From positions 15,359,596 through 15,423,595 of the forward strand of contig OY743170.1 in NCBI GenBank assembly GCA_963555705.1: DNA of 64,000 nucleotides, read 5' to 3'. Positions 11,143 through 22,516 of this stretch are shown piece by piece. This stretch comes from Ligustrum vulgare. Taxonomy: Eukaryota > Streptophyta > Magnoliopsida > Lamiales > Oleaceae. The notes beneath the pieces were generated by a model. It had not been told where the DNA came from and made no database searches. It saw only the letters and a program-made list of their open reading frames with translations. The position numbers and the translations under genes were made by a program. Position 1 is the stretch's first letter, and each line of letters opens with the position of its first letter.

Positions 11143-11936
11143 TCCTCTTCTGCATTTGTTAGCTTTAGTTTTTTTTTTGTTTTCTTCTTCTCTTTTTGTA
11201 AGTCCCCCGGCACTTCATATTGTACATGTCTCATTTTTATGAATGGAGCAATTTATTCATATTTTGGTGCAGCAAACATGAGTATTTCCAAGTGCGAGTA
11301 GTTCGTAATTGTATGACGATATGCGGGTATCTGTAAATGTCTGTAAATGTCTAGTCCCTCAAATTTAACGAGCTTAATGCGTTCACGCTTGCTGGTTAAA
11401 TCTGATGTCGACCAACTTTTGAGCAACTTTCACCTTACATTTAGTAACACCTCTTACAAATTTGCATTAACTTCTGTTTGTGGCGTGCCTATTTTCAATC
11501 TATAATTTCAACGACATGCGCTTATGTTTTTACAACAGAAATAATATAGGGACTTTTACGTTTGAATCCATAGTATTTAGTACGCATATGTCTTGTGAGC
11601 GTTTCGCTTAAGTGTATGCATGAAAGTATCAACCACTTTGCGGAAACATTTAATATTTCGCGCGAAAGAGCACCCCGTATGTACGAACTAATTTATCGTT
11701 TTTAGAACTTTGGTTCATGTGACAATGTCTGAGGCACTTACGTCTAAGTTTGTATGGATTTCAGAAATAATACAGTGATCTCCGTGTGGGCTTTATAAGA
11801 GTCCCTTGTTTTCAACAATTTCATGCATGACGAATACACATGGCTAATTAGTATTTGGTGCAATCCTCATCATAATTAACTAGCGATTTCATACAATCAT
11901 GTGACAACGCTGTGCCTCGTTGAAGTGGAATTTGAA
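11143..11936. other. Convergent spacer between antisense gene and integrase; second polypurine-like tract
   Basis: About 800 bp separate the 3' ends of the antisense gene and pol. There is no credible ORF. At 11351-11364 the bases CTAGTCCCTCAAAT repeat exactly the 14 bp that flank the 3' LTR at 7655, giving on the minus strand a second ATTTGAGGGACTAG. A short TCTGTAAATG duplication lies beside it. Confidence 0.7.
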
Positions 11937-14081
11937 TTATTGAAAATAGCGACGAAGGTGATCTGTGTTCCAAGGATTACACAAAGGTACCCCGGACAAA
12001 TCTACAATTATGTAAGTACCAGGTACCACCTCGGCTGTGATCCTGTAAGGGCCTTCCCAATTGGGACCCAAAGTCCCTACTCCTGGTTCTTGAGTTGAAG
12101 GAAGAACCTTTTTTAGGACTAAGTCCCCAATATTAAAGCGTCGCCCTTTCACCCTTTTATTGTAGTATCGAGCCATCTTTTCCTGGTATCTGGCCATCAC
12201 CACTTGAGAATCGTTCCGTTTCTCCATGAGGAAATCCAAACCGGCCCTTTGTACTTCTTCATTTCTCACTTCGTCGTAATTAATCTGTCGAAGTGAGGGT
12301 ACCCCAATTTCGACGGGACATACCGCCTCGACGCCATATGCCAATGAGAACGGAGTTTCACCAGTTGCGGTGTGAGAAGTGGTGCGAAGCGCCCATAGCA
12401 CTTGCGGGAGCTCATCTACCCATGCGCCCTTTTTGGACTCCAACTTCCTTTTCAGGGTGTTTTTTATGGTCTTGTTCACTGCTTCCACTTGCCCGTTGGC
12501 CTGCGGGTGATGTGGAGATGAAAACAGCTTTCTAATTCCCAAATCACCGCACAACTCGTCCACGCTTCTATTTTTAAACTGTTTAGCATTGTCACTAACC
12601 AGCGAATGGGGTACCCCAAACCGGCATATGATATTCTTCCAAATGAACTTGGTGGTGTTGGCCTCGGTGATTCTCATAAGTGGTTCAGCCTCGACCCACT
12701 TGGTGAAGTAGTCAATTGCTACTATAGCAAAGCAATTATTTCCGGCACCCCTACGCATAGGACCTATAATATCAACCCCCCATTTTGAAAAAGGCCAAGG
12801 GCTGGTCACCACGGTTATCCTGTGATGTGACTGATGCAGTATGATTGCGTGTCTTTGGCATTTATCACACTTGCGCACAAAGTCATGAGAGTCCTTTCGC
12901 ATAGTGGGCCAAAAATACCCCTGTTTGAGGGCTTTCCGAGCTAGCGACAGTGCCCCGGCATGGTTGCCACATATACCTTCATGGATTTCCCTCATTACAT
13001 ATCGCCCTTCCTCAGGCCCAACACATCTTAGCAACGGGGAGGTGAAACTCCGTTTATAGAGTAGATCATCCAAGAGTACGAAATTGGCAGCATACCTTTG
13101 CAATTTTCGAGCTGCTTCAGGCTCGTTTGGCACTGTTTGGTGCCTCAAATATGCAATCAGCGGATTCATCCAGGATCTCTCTTCCTCTACCGTCAAAATC
13201 TCTGGTCCTGGCTCAATAGTGGAGGTTAACATGCGCTCAACCGAGATCAAATTATATAGCTCCGCATCACTGCTGCTTGCTAGTTTGGACAGAGTATCCG
13301 CGTTGGAGTTTTTTGTTCTGGGGATGTGCTGCAATTCCATTTCTTCAAAGTGTACCGCCAAATCTCTTACTTTCTTCAAGTAAGCAATCATAGAGGGTTC
13401 TTTGGCAGAAAATTGCCCATTGAATTGATTTACAACGAGCTTCGAATCGCTGTTCGCCACTATGGACTTGATCTTTAAAGCTTTGACAAGTCTTAACCCA
13501 GCTAACAACGCCTCGTACTCAGCAACATTGTTCGAGGCTTTGAACTCAAAGCGGATTGCGCTATGTAGTTTAAACCCTTCTGGGCTAATTAGTAATATGC
13601 CCGCACCGGATCCCTCCTTAGCCGAGGGCCCATCAACAAATAATTTCCACTCCTGGCTATCCTCTGTGTTATCAATCATTTCGACCTCCAGCGGGTGTGT
13701 GAATTCGACTACGAAGTCAGCCAAAGCTTGGACCTTTATCGCAGTCCAAGGCGCATAGTGTATGTTAAACTGGCTGATTTCTATTGCCCATTTCAGTAAT
13801 CTCCCAGATACATCTAGTTTTTGCAACACTTGTCTCATGGGAAAGTTGGTGAGCACGTGTATGGAGTGTGCTTGAAAGTAGGGGCGAAGTTTGCGAGAAA
13901 CGGTGAGTAGTGAGAGGGCAAGTTTCTCCATATCTGGGTAGCGTGTTTCCGCATCTAGCATGGCTTTACTCACGTAATATACTGGAAATTGATTCCCCTC
14001 CTCTTCTCTGACCAACACGGAGCTAACAGCCTCCTTGGACACAGCCAAATACAAGTAGAGAGGCTCGCCAGCCTTTGACTT
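11937..14081 (-). pseudogene. Tat pol, 3' part: RNase H, second RNase H, integrase
   Basis: The frame opens after an in-frame TAA (14082-14084) and stays open for about 714 codons; the first ATG is at 14054. Order: the rest of the RT-linked RNase H (AVSSVLVREE, ADFVVEF); a second RNase H (WKLFVDGPS, NNVAEYEALLAGL, NADTLSKLASS); the integrase HHCC zinc domain (HEGICGNHAG, CDKCQRHA); the DDE core with D in WGVDIIGP, D in VSDNAKQF and E in ANGQVEAVNKT; then a GPY-like C-terminus (WEGPYRI). All three catalytic acids are present. It would make element cDNA and insert it in the nucleus. Without the TAA it would join the RT frame upstream. Confidence 0.9.
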
Positions 14082-14897
14082 TTAAAGTAATGGGGGTCGT
14101 CCCAAGGATGCTCTCAGGTCGGCGAAGGCCTGCTCACACTCCGGTGTCCACTGGAATCGTTTCCCCCCTTTTAGGATTTTGAAAAATGGCAAGCATTTGT
14201 CTGTGGATTTGGAGACAAATCGATTCAGGGCTGCGATTCTTCCCGTTAAGCCTTGCACCTCCTTTGGATTTCGAGGCGATTGCATGTTTAACAAAGCATC
14301 GATTTTGTCGGGATTAGCTTCGATTCCTCTTTTATTCACCATGAACCCAAGAAATTTTCCAGATGCTACTCCAAATGCACACTTCGCCGGGTTGAGCTTC
14401 ATTCGATATTTCCTCAAAACATCGAAGGCCTCTGACAAATGGCGGATATGATCCGCGGCGACCATGCTTTTGACCAACATGTCATCAACATACACCTCCA
14501 TGGTGTTTCCCAATTGTTTTATAAACATGCGATTCACTAGCCTCTGATAGGTAGCTCCTACATTTTTCAAGCCGAACGTCATTGCTTTGTAGCAATAGAG
14601 TCCTCTATCTGTTATAAACGAGGTATGCTCCTCGTCCGATTCGCACATGGGGATCTGATTGTATTCGGAGTAAGCATCCATGAAGCTCAGGAGCTCATGC
14701 CCTGCCGTAGAGTCAACCAATTGATCGATCCGGGGCAGTGGAAAGCTGTCTTTTGGACATGCCTGGTTCAAATTCAAAAAATCAATACATACTCTAAACT
14801 TCCCATTGTGTTTTGGTACTAAAACAGGGTTTGATACCCACTTCGGATAGCGCGATTCTCTGATGAAGCCATTTTTCAATAGCTTCGTGACCGTCTT
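14082..14897 (-). pseudogene. Tat pol: reverse transcriptase
   Basis: The RT core reads GFIRESRYPKWVSNPVLVPK, FRVCIDFLNLNQACPKD, SFMDAYSEYNQI, then the catalytic YVDDMLVKS box and KFLGFMVNKRGIEAN. All the usual RT blocks are present. It is cut off from upstream pol by a frameshift near 14890-14900, where reading continues in another frame for about 30 codons, and from RNase H by an in-frame TAA at 14082-14084. The listed ATG is not a real start; the native protein is a polyprotein product. Confidence 0.9.
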
Positions 14898-15852
14898 TCA
14901 AGGCCTCATACTTGTCTGAACTCATAGGTCTTCTCTTCTGCCTATGCCCAGGGCTTCGTGGATCAACCTGAAGTCTGTGACATGCCTCCTTAGGATCAAT
15001 CCCAACCATGTCGCCATGCTTTCATGCGAATACATCGAGGTTTTGAAGTAGGAAGTCCTTTAATTGACTCTTGTATTCGGTTGGCGAGTCCAGTCCGACC
15101 TGTAATTCCTTGATTGGGTCCAGTGGGTCTACGCCGAAGCACTCCAACCTTTCGGCCGGGGTGGGGCAATTGTCACCTGCCATCCTGGGGTCTAGATCTG
15201 CTAAATCCTCTTCTAGGATCATCGTGACATCCTTATCTCCAGATAGCCCTTCACCCAATCTTTCAGGGTCTGGAGCAGCCTCGGCCATGGCTACATCACT
15301 GATCATGTTTAAGCTTCGATCTTGAAACTTCCGGATTGCATTTGTGTAACAAGCCCGGGATTCTGTTTGGCTTCCCCTCACAGTTGCAATGCCATGCTCC
15401 GTAGGGAACTTCATGCAAATGTATTTGGTATGCGTTACGGCCCCCAAGTCAATGAGACCAGGCCTCCCAATTGAGCCATGATAGGAGGAGATTTTGTCAA
15501 CCACCAAGAATTCCATAGGGATTCTGGAGAGGGTCGGGGCTTGCCCTACTTCAGTCATAAGGGTTATGGACCCTCTGGGGGTTATGCTGTCCCCGGTGAA
15601 TCCGTATATCGGATCAGGGATCGGAATGAGGGGAGTGCTGATCCCCATCTTATCAAACGTTACCCCGTAAATCACATTTACCGAGGCACCATCATCCACC
15701 ATCATCCGTGATAGCCCATTTCGAGCCACCACCACCCTAATAACCAATGCGTCGTTGTGTGGGAAGTGCACTCCAACGGCATCGTCTTGTGTGAAGGTGA
15801 TAGGTTCCGTCCGAGGCACCCCCACAGGATGGGAGTGGATATGATAATTCAC
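14898..15852 (-). pseudogene. Tat protease and protease-RT linker
   Basis: An aspartic protease domain is recognisable by MMVDDGASVNVIY (the D-S/T-G-like active site here reads D-G-A), with a hydrophobic SRIPMEFLVV strand and GSIGRPGLIDLGAV flap region downstream. The linker ends LLQNLDVFA, where a TGA (15022-15024) replaces an expected Trp-type codon. The frame then continues open (DMVGIDPKEACHRL) to the frameshift before RT. A further frameshift near 15852-15880 separates it from gag. The protease would cleave the Gag-Pol polyprotein. Confidence 0.8.
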
Positions 15853-15875
15853 GTTGGCGGGCTGCTTGGCCTCTC

Positions 15876-17276
15876 TTATATACCTCTTTGGGAGTTGCTT
15901 GTGCTCCCACCTGGGTGGGGGCCTCCCAGTATTGTGTCGATTTCACGGATGGGGAGGTCGGCCACAGGCATAGGTGGTTCTCGTGTGTCTTTGGCATGTG
16001 CCGAGGCGGTGTCTTGGCCCTTATTCCTGTCTCTTTGACGATTATCAATTCTTTCCTTAGTTGAGTTCTTCCACGGAGCTCTCCTATCAGCTTGGTTGAA
16101 CTTCTGGCCACCAGATTTTTGTGTCCGCCCTGTGTCAGGGGGAAAGTCACCTCTACTTCTCCCCTGTGCCTTTTGGTCGGCTAGCATGTGGATTTCTCTG
16201 CAATCCTATGTTGCGTGACCGTAATATCTGTGGTAGGCACAGTAAGCCCTAATCATGGGTTGTTTTCCACTTCGGCCGCTTTCCACTTTCCCTTGAGCCG
16301 TGTGAGGATTTTGAGAAGGGGTGTTAGAGTGTAAGTGAGGGATAGCCTCCGTGATTTCTGCTGCAAAGCTAGATCCCGTCCCCGGGAATGGTCGAGGCGC
16401 GCCACCTCGGTTATCGCCAATCCTATCCTTGTTTCCTCCCTTTTTGAGGTCCGCTTCATTGGGATATCCAAGGTTGTATCTCCCTTGGGGGTGATTATCT
16501 CTGGCCCTAGCCATTTCCTCTGATACAATCTCTTCCTTCATCAGGTCTACCAGGGTATTGTAATCTCTTGGTTTCCTGCTCCGGACATCCCTCCAAAACA
16601 TGCTGGTCATATCTAGCCCTCCTTTTAGGGCGGAGAACATCTCCGCTTCTGTGATATTTTCGCAGATATGCATTTCTTCAGTGAATCTAGCTAGGTAACT
16701 TTTCAGAGATTCGTCCCTTCCCTGCCTCAGATCCTGAAGGTGTTGGAGTGGGAGTTGACCAGGCCTGGAAGAAACAAAGTCATTCTTAAAAGCAGTTTTC
16801 ATATCCCTCCAACTGTGGATGCTGCCAGGAGGGAGTTTTTTATACCATCGTATGGCACTTCCCTCAAGGGTTAAAGCAAAAGCTTTACATTTCAGTGCCG
16901 GGGTGGCCCCGGTTATTTCCATGCTGGCGCGGTAATTTAACAGGTGATCATCAGGATCACCTCGGCCAGAATACTTTGCTATTTCCGGCATTTCAAAGTC
17001 ATGGGGGACGGGGCATCTACGGAGGCCCTCTTTGAAGGGACTTACTTCCTCTTCGTCATCCAATTCGTACGACGGCAGCTCGCTATTCTCGTCATGACCG
17101 GAATACTCCGGATCACGGTATTGGCCATATAGCGGTGGAGCATACTCCTGCCTTTGCGGTGGTGGAACGCGGCCGTAGTTTGGCCTTTCATGGATCTGTA
17201 ACTCATTGCGAGGATTAGTCCGAACTGCTTCGGCTCTTCTTTCTTGCCTATTCCTAGGCTCATGTGCTGATGTCAT
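15876..17276 (-). pseudogene. Tat gag, C-terminal part (capsid and zinc knuckle)
   Basis: The retrotransposon gag core is clear: YSGRGDPDDHLLNYRASM, KCKAFALTLEGSAIRWYKKL, SWRDMKTAFKNDF, LARFTEEMHICENITEAEM. A variant zinc knuckle follows (CAYHRYYGHAT..DC). Inside the knuckle an in-frame TAG (16206-16208) interrupts the reading; the frame continues through REIHMLADQKAQG to 15876. Gag would form the particle that packages element RNA. The N-terminal third is in another frame because of an indel near 17275. The second Tat copy, without that indel, confirms one ancestral frame. Confidence 0.85.
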
Positions 17277-17902
17277 CCTTTCTCCCCCCTACCTCGTTGG
17301 TTCCTGTACATTTGACCCTGCGATAAGGCTTCTTCAGCGCGTTGGTCGCGCCTATTTCTAGGCTCTGCGGAATTGTGCCGACCTGGGTCCGTTTGTCCCT
17401 GTCGTTGTCCCCTGAATAACCCTCCTATTCGGCTGAAAACACTGCCGGAATTTGCGGGAGAAGCCTCCCTGTGTCTAGCTGGGAGTGAGTTTTGTTCCCC
17501 ATGTGTTTCATGTTCTGGGTCTCGCTCGTAGAAGGGCTCGGATTCCACTTTGGCGTATGCCTGCGGGTCCTGATAATAATAAGATACAGTGGCCGCCTCA
17601 GATGGTGAATAATGTGGCTGTGAGTATTGCTGAGGCATCACAGGTTCGTTCACAGCATACCCTCTGGCCATAAAGACATTCATTGCAGCAGTTTGTTCTA
17701 TTTGCTGCCTCTGCATCTCCAGCATTTGGGCCGCCATGAGTGTCATGTCTCGCATCATGTGGCAATTTCGGTGCTGGCGAGGTGGATTAGGTTGTGCCAC
17801 CTCCTCATTGGCGTTTTCATGGAGTTCTTGAGGAACTTCGTCCTCGCTGTGTCGGCCACTTCTTCCCCTACGGGGGTTAACATCACCGTCACTTTCATTC
17901 AT
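17273..17902 (-). pseudogene. Tat gag, N-terminal part
   Basis: 209 codons from ATG 17902: MNESDGDVNPRRGRSGRH, a Gln/Met-rich helix (MAAQMLEMQRQQIEQTAAM), a PQQYSQPHYSPSEA linker, and repeated RNRR/AEAL basic motifs. It runs out of frame in a G run just before SAHEPRNRQE, the point where the homologous copy at 51438-52403 stays open. A one-base loss is the simplest explanation. The start is supported by the same ATG context in both Tat copies. Confidence 0.85.
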
Positions 17903-17949
17903 ATTTCAGAAGAATTTCTGGTCTTAGATTGCTTTTCAAGGATAGATAG

Positions 17950-18177
17950 ACCTTTGTCTCGCTGCTTCAAACCTTTTTCAAGGTTGTTAAACTTATGTTT
18001 CAAAGTTCTTTACCTTTTTCAAGGGTGAACCAGCTTATCTTTCAAAGCTCCTACATTTTTCAAGGCCAATCAGCTTATCTTTCAAAGCTCTTACCTTTTT
18101 CAAGGCCAACCAGCTTATCTTTCAAAGCTCTTACCTTTTTCAAGGCCAACCAGCTTATCTTTCAAAGCTTTTTGCAG
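17950..18177 (-). repeat. 40-bp tandem repeat in the Tat 5' leader
   Basis: The unit starting CAGCTTATCTTTCAAAGCTC recurs with exact 40-bp period at 18031, 18071, 18111 and 18151, with degenerate units to the left. It lies between the primer binding site and gag. On the sense (minus) strand most units contain AAAAAGGTAAGAGC, which fits a 5' splice-site consensus (AAG then GTAAG). The second Tat copy has about three more units. Confidence 0.9.
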
Positions 18178-18277
18178 TTATCCGCTCTATTTATTGTAAG
18201 AGGTTATTCGTCCTTTTTCAGAACTACCTTTCTATGTGTGGCTTTTTACCATGTGTTTTCGTGGTTAGCAGTATGGC

Positions 18278-18295
18278 TTCCCACAGACGGCGCCA
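18278..18295 (-). other. Primer binding site of the Tat element
   Basis: Next to the 5' LTR the minus strand reads TGGCGCCGTCTGTGGG, preceded by a few A/T bases. TGGCGCC fits the 3' end of a tRNA ending ..GGCGCCA. I cannot assign the tRNA with certainty. Confidence 0.65.
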
Positions 18296-18298
18296 AAA

Positions 18299-18970
18299 TG
18301 TTGACCACAAAATCCGGCTGGACTTTGGACCAACACGTCTCAGCTCCTTCCTCTTTGACACGTGGATCTCCTGCGCATTAGGACAAACAGTCAGCTTGCA
18401 AAGGGGGCTGAGGTGGCTCCCGTTTGCACTCCGATGCCTAAGTCAGTACTCATTTTAGGCGAATATATATATTGGGTGCGGGAAATATAAGTGTGTAAAA
18501 GAGAGAAAAGGGAGTGAGAGAAATATAGAGTTAAGAGTGAGAAATTGCTAACCCCCTGCTTGGAGACAATTGTGCTTTATTTATAGTGGAACTTTTTGTC
18601 TTGGATTGCGACACGCAGCATACTTTACACTTGTCACCACCCTAGCTCATGGAAGTGACAACCTTGATTTTCAACCGTAATCATTGCTACATTTCGTAGG
18701 GGATGGGCGCCTGTCACGTCTTGGTAAAGGCAGTGTCCCATCACTGACTCCATCTCTCTTCTGGCCAACGCCATAAAGCGCCCCGGCTGAATATAAAGCA
18801 CATCGGCTGGTGGGTTAACCAGGTCGGATAAAGAGGTTTGCTTGGCGTACCACCTCGGAAATCATCCCAGGTGATACTTTAGGCCTTTAACGGTGGGTCG
18901 GGGTCCGCTGGGCCACTATTGGGCCTTAGCTGGTGGATCACTGTACCTTTCTTTGGGCCCGGAATCAACA
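18299..18970 (-). repeat. Tat 5' LTR
   Basis: 672 bp with TGTTGACC...ATCAACA ends, matching 6983-7654 with about 14 mismatches and no length change. TSD ATTAT follows at 18971. Confidence 0.95.
18576..18586 (-). promoter_or_regulatory. TATA-like box of the Tat 5' LTR
   Basis: CTATAAATAAA on the minus strand in a C/A-rich context (CCACTATAAATAAAGC). It is the likely core promoter for the sense transcript, with RNA starting in the ~250 bp before the primer binding site. Confidence 0.55.
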
Positions 18971-18975
18971 ATTAT

Positions 18976-19361
18976 AATATTGTATCTAAAAAGGGAATAG
19001 CAGTATACCTTATTCCTTTGAGTTTGGATTTATATGCAGATCGATTTCATGACGAGTCAATGCATCCTGCAATAGAGAATATACATTCTGATACCAGCTT
19101 TAACATGAATATTTGTAATTGTGTGTTTATTCAATCACAAGCACCATTCAATGATTTCACTAATGCTTTTGATTGCTCTATCAAATTAGCATTGTTTCCC
19201 CTCTCAAAAGTTTTAGATCATATGACATTCATCTACGAACGGGGGAGTCACATAACCGGCCGCAAAAGAAGTCATGCGTCATCATCGTACATAGCTTCAA
19301 TCAGCCTTAGTCAATTCACTGAATTGTCCACATGTTTTAAAGGTATTTTATAGTTTCAAGA
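18976..19361 (+). repeat. Unit 2 of the tandem duplication, right part; open exon candidate 19040-19345
   Basis: Resumes the duplication interrupted by the Tat element and ends in the same CATGTTTTAAAG / TATTTTATAGTTTCAAG sequence as unit 1. From a TATGCAG acceptor-like site (19039) to an AAAG-GTATTT donor-like site (about 19345) the + frame is open for about 100 codons (FHDESMHPAIENIH, FPLSKVLDHMTFIYERG, SHASSSYIASISLSQF). The matching stretch in unit 1 has stops. I do not recognise the protein; it may be a host or captured gene fragment. Confidence 0.4.
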
Positions 19362-21673
19362 ATTAATTATATGGAATTAACATTTTTTGTTAAAAGTAAA
19401 TATTTAACAATAGTCAACATTACTTAAATGGAGTAAGTAATGTTTCAATCATTCCTTCGAGAAAATATTTTATTTTATCACTTCATTAGTTACCAGTTTA
19501 TAATTTAGCGAAAAAAATTGTTTTTAGTAAATTTTATAAAATATTCCAATTAATTTCTTTATTTTAATTACACATTAAACCATTATTATTTAATTTCTGT
19601 TTTAAGACAATTTCAATTAAAATGTAAAAAAGTTATGCAACAAGTTTACAATGTAGGATTTCAAAAATAAAATAAAACAAATAAAGCAGATCATGTAATA
19701 ATTTTATACACATTATACTGTTCAATTAAATAAAATTTCTAAAACAATAATAAGAAACGAGAGCATGTCATGAAAATTTTACTAAACTCTTTAATTATAT
19801 GTGAATAAATTTAACACTAACATTTTATACCATTATTAATAATATATAGTTTTCTACTTTTCTAATTTCACAGCATATGTTTCATATCTCAAAATTTTTT
19901 AAATAACAAACAAATAACTTCACAGTGGGTTCCAGAAATAATTTTTTAAAAAAAAATTAATTAATTTAAATGACATAAGAATTATAGAAACATACCAGTG
20001 CGATGCTCGCCGACGAGCTTGATGTTAGTTTTGCCATTAGCTGAAATCCATGCAACCTTATTTGCCTTGCTGATTTTTTGTACAAATATTAGATTTGGAC
20101 ATTTGATCTACAGATCTGGACATTCGATCTATAGATCTTACCTCTAGCTCTATACTATATTACATGTTTTTTTTTCTTAAATGATCCAAAAAATAATTAC
20201 ATCAGATGGATGAAATCTTCTAACCTATACATTATATTACACAAAATTAGATAAATATGAAAGAAAAAACCACAGATATTTACATCTTCTCTCCAGATTT
20301 GGCCTTATACTTTACAATAATTGAATGGAAATAATAATAAAAAATAAAAAATACGACACACTTGAAAATAGTAATACATTAAAGATATGGAAATAAAATT
20401 TGACTGAATGCGTTCATATAAAAAAAAACTCATCCATACCAGTGGATCAAAGGTTGAATGATATATTACACAAAACAAGTGCGATACACTGCTCCAAAAA
20501 AAAAAAAAAAAATTGTAAGAATCTAAAGTGATAACCACTTGTAAGAACCGAAAACAACGGGAAATAATCGGCATTCTAATTTGATAACTGAAAATATTTC
20601 ACATTTTATTCATTCCATTTATTCAGAAATATTTTTTTAAAAAAAATCTTAGAAAAGTTGAACAAGTTGTAATAAAATATAAATTTACGAACTTAACTTT
20701 TTCTCAGTGCAAGGATTTGTTGATGCTAACAAGTTTCTTTTAAGGCCTCTGAAATATTGGTTTCCTACAGAAGATTTGTTTGGAGAGAAAATGTGGAAGT
20801 TGGCGGCATATGACGAATTGGAATTAGGTTTTGTTTATGCAATGATTTACTTTAGGGTTGGGTATTTGTGTAATTTTATATTTTATTTTAATGAGATGTG
20901 GCCGAATTCAAAAATTGGACAGACTTTATCCAATAGATCTATGACTCTCGGATTTTGTACTACATTCGAGGAAGTTAAAATGGATATGATTAATTCAAAT
21001 TTCCTTAAATGGAAGATTAATTCGGATTTTGTACTACATTCAGGCGTTAAAATCCTTAATTTTGGATGATTTCCTTCCATTACGATGTTATAATAAAGTA
21101 AAAGAAAGATCAAAATGTCCTTATACATAATTGGCATAATTAGTAATTGAACTTTAGATTTGATGCTTAAATCCCTATCTTTTCAATTTGGTGCAAATAG
21201 TCCATAAACTTATGCATTATTTAGCGAAATAAGTCATTAATCTTTCAATTTGGTGCTTAAGTCCCTAACGTTGCATTATTTAGCAACATGTATCCTTTTA
21301 ATGTTTTCTTCCATTTCATCTTTAAAAACTCAATTTTATTTTTATCAAAAATATTAAAATGTTTTTATTAATAAATAAATAAGCCTCTTTTTGGAAACTT
21401 CTTTCTTGCTTTGATAAAGTTTGTTCTACCTGTCAATTGGACTTCACTAAAGGTTTTATTGTACCGACACAAATTCCCAAATTCTTCAATTACAATAATG
21501 CAACAATAATTAAATTACATTACATAGTCAACTTCTCAATGCAGTTAATTGTTGTTCGAAATCAAAAGAAAAACTGGTTCAATACCATCACAAAGGCAAC
21601 TTCATGAACAGCTTCATTATACTTGACATGCTTCAATAATATCTTATATTATCAAATCCAATACCATCTTCAA
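19362..21673. other. AT-rich spacer with two weak exon candidates
   Basis: Mostly very AT-rich. Two stretches stand out. On the minus strand 19998-20090 reads openly as about 31 codons of more balanced composition (NKVAWISANGKTNIK, LVGEHRTGM). On the + strand 20707-21069 is an ORF beginning MQGFVDANKFLLRPLKYWF, preceded by a TTTCTCAG acceptor-like site. Neither is recognised. 21140-21300 has a repeated phrase (CTTTCAATTTGGTGC..AAGTCC) like decayed Mutator-type terminal repeats. Confidence 0.35.
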
Positions 21674-22516
21674 TAGGGGTGGGCGTCGGGTGATTCAATT
21701 CAAGTATCTCAAAAATCGGAACCGAATCATATTTTTCGGTTCTTGTAAAATGGAACTATTTGGTTCCATTGAATCCAAGAACTAAACCAGAATCAAACCA
21801 TTCGGTTTCGGTTCTAATTCGGTTCTACAATAATAATTATTTTTCGGGGGCCTTATCGAGGAGAATCAGGCCTTGAGAAGTGAGCCAAGAACCCAAAATA
21901 AACTTTTACCAAATATACCAAGATCAAGGATTTCGAAAATCCCTTTACCCCAAAAAAAGCATAGGACTCTCCATGAAACAGAAGATATTCATAAACTCAA
22001 ATAAAAAACAAATGGCATAGTAGGTTTTTCGAGCATGGCAAGAAACTATAAACTTGTGAGATGAATCATGAGTTTTAAATGCATTATTATTAATTGTTTT
22101 ATATTTGTATTTAAATATTTAATTAACTCCATCGTGGTCATTTACAACTTCACTTATTAATAAGTTAGTCTCATTCTATTTTCATTTACTAAGATCTGTT
22201 CAAATATAGAGTTAAATGTTACAATGAGGTAGAGACATAACAAATTTCATAAAAAGAACTTAATCATTTTCACTTTACCAAAAAAATTTACAAATTCTTT
22301 TGATTTTTAGTTTTAGGACAACCAATTAAAAAATCAAAAAAATAAACAAGGATGAAAGACCTGGTTCTAACTTCGATTTTTCGGTTCTAAAATCGGAACT
22401 AAGAACCAATCGGTTCTCGATTCCAAAATCGATTTCCTATTTTATGTTTTTAAAACCATACGGTTTCGATTTTTTCGGTTCGGTCATATTGGTTCCGATT
22501 TTTTTGGCCACCCCTA
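21674..22516. mobile_element. Non-autonomous hAT element (843 bp)
   Basis: Ends are TAGGGGTGGGC on the left and GGCCACCCCTA on the right (short inverted repeats), and an 8-bp target duplication ATCTTCAA flanks both sides (21666-21673 and 22517-22524). Subterminal regions are full of GGTTC/CGGTT motifs in both orientations, a common hAT feature. No transposase is encoded. It sits at the end of the legumain-like exon. Confidence 0.9.

Larger units (their letters stand above)
6983..18970 (-). mobile_element. Complete Tat-lineage Ty3/gypsy LTR retrotransposon (11,988 bp)
   Basis: Two 672-bp LTRs, both TGTTGACC...ATCAACA, are bounded by the 5-bp duplication ATTAT (6978-6982 and 18971-18975). Gag-protease-RT-RNaseH-integrase lie on the minus strand, so the 5' LTR is the right one. 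A second RNase H domain between the RT-linked RNase H and integrase marks the Tat lineage. Between integrase and the 3' LTR lies a + strand (antisense) gene, as known for some Tat elements. By hand count the LTRs differ at about 14 of 672 positions, so the insertion is fairly recent. The coding region has several stops and frameshifts, so this copy cannot be autonomous as it stands. Confidence 0.95.
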
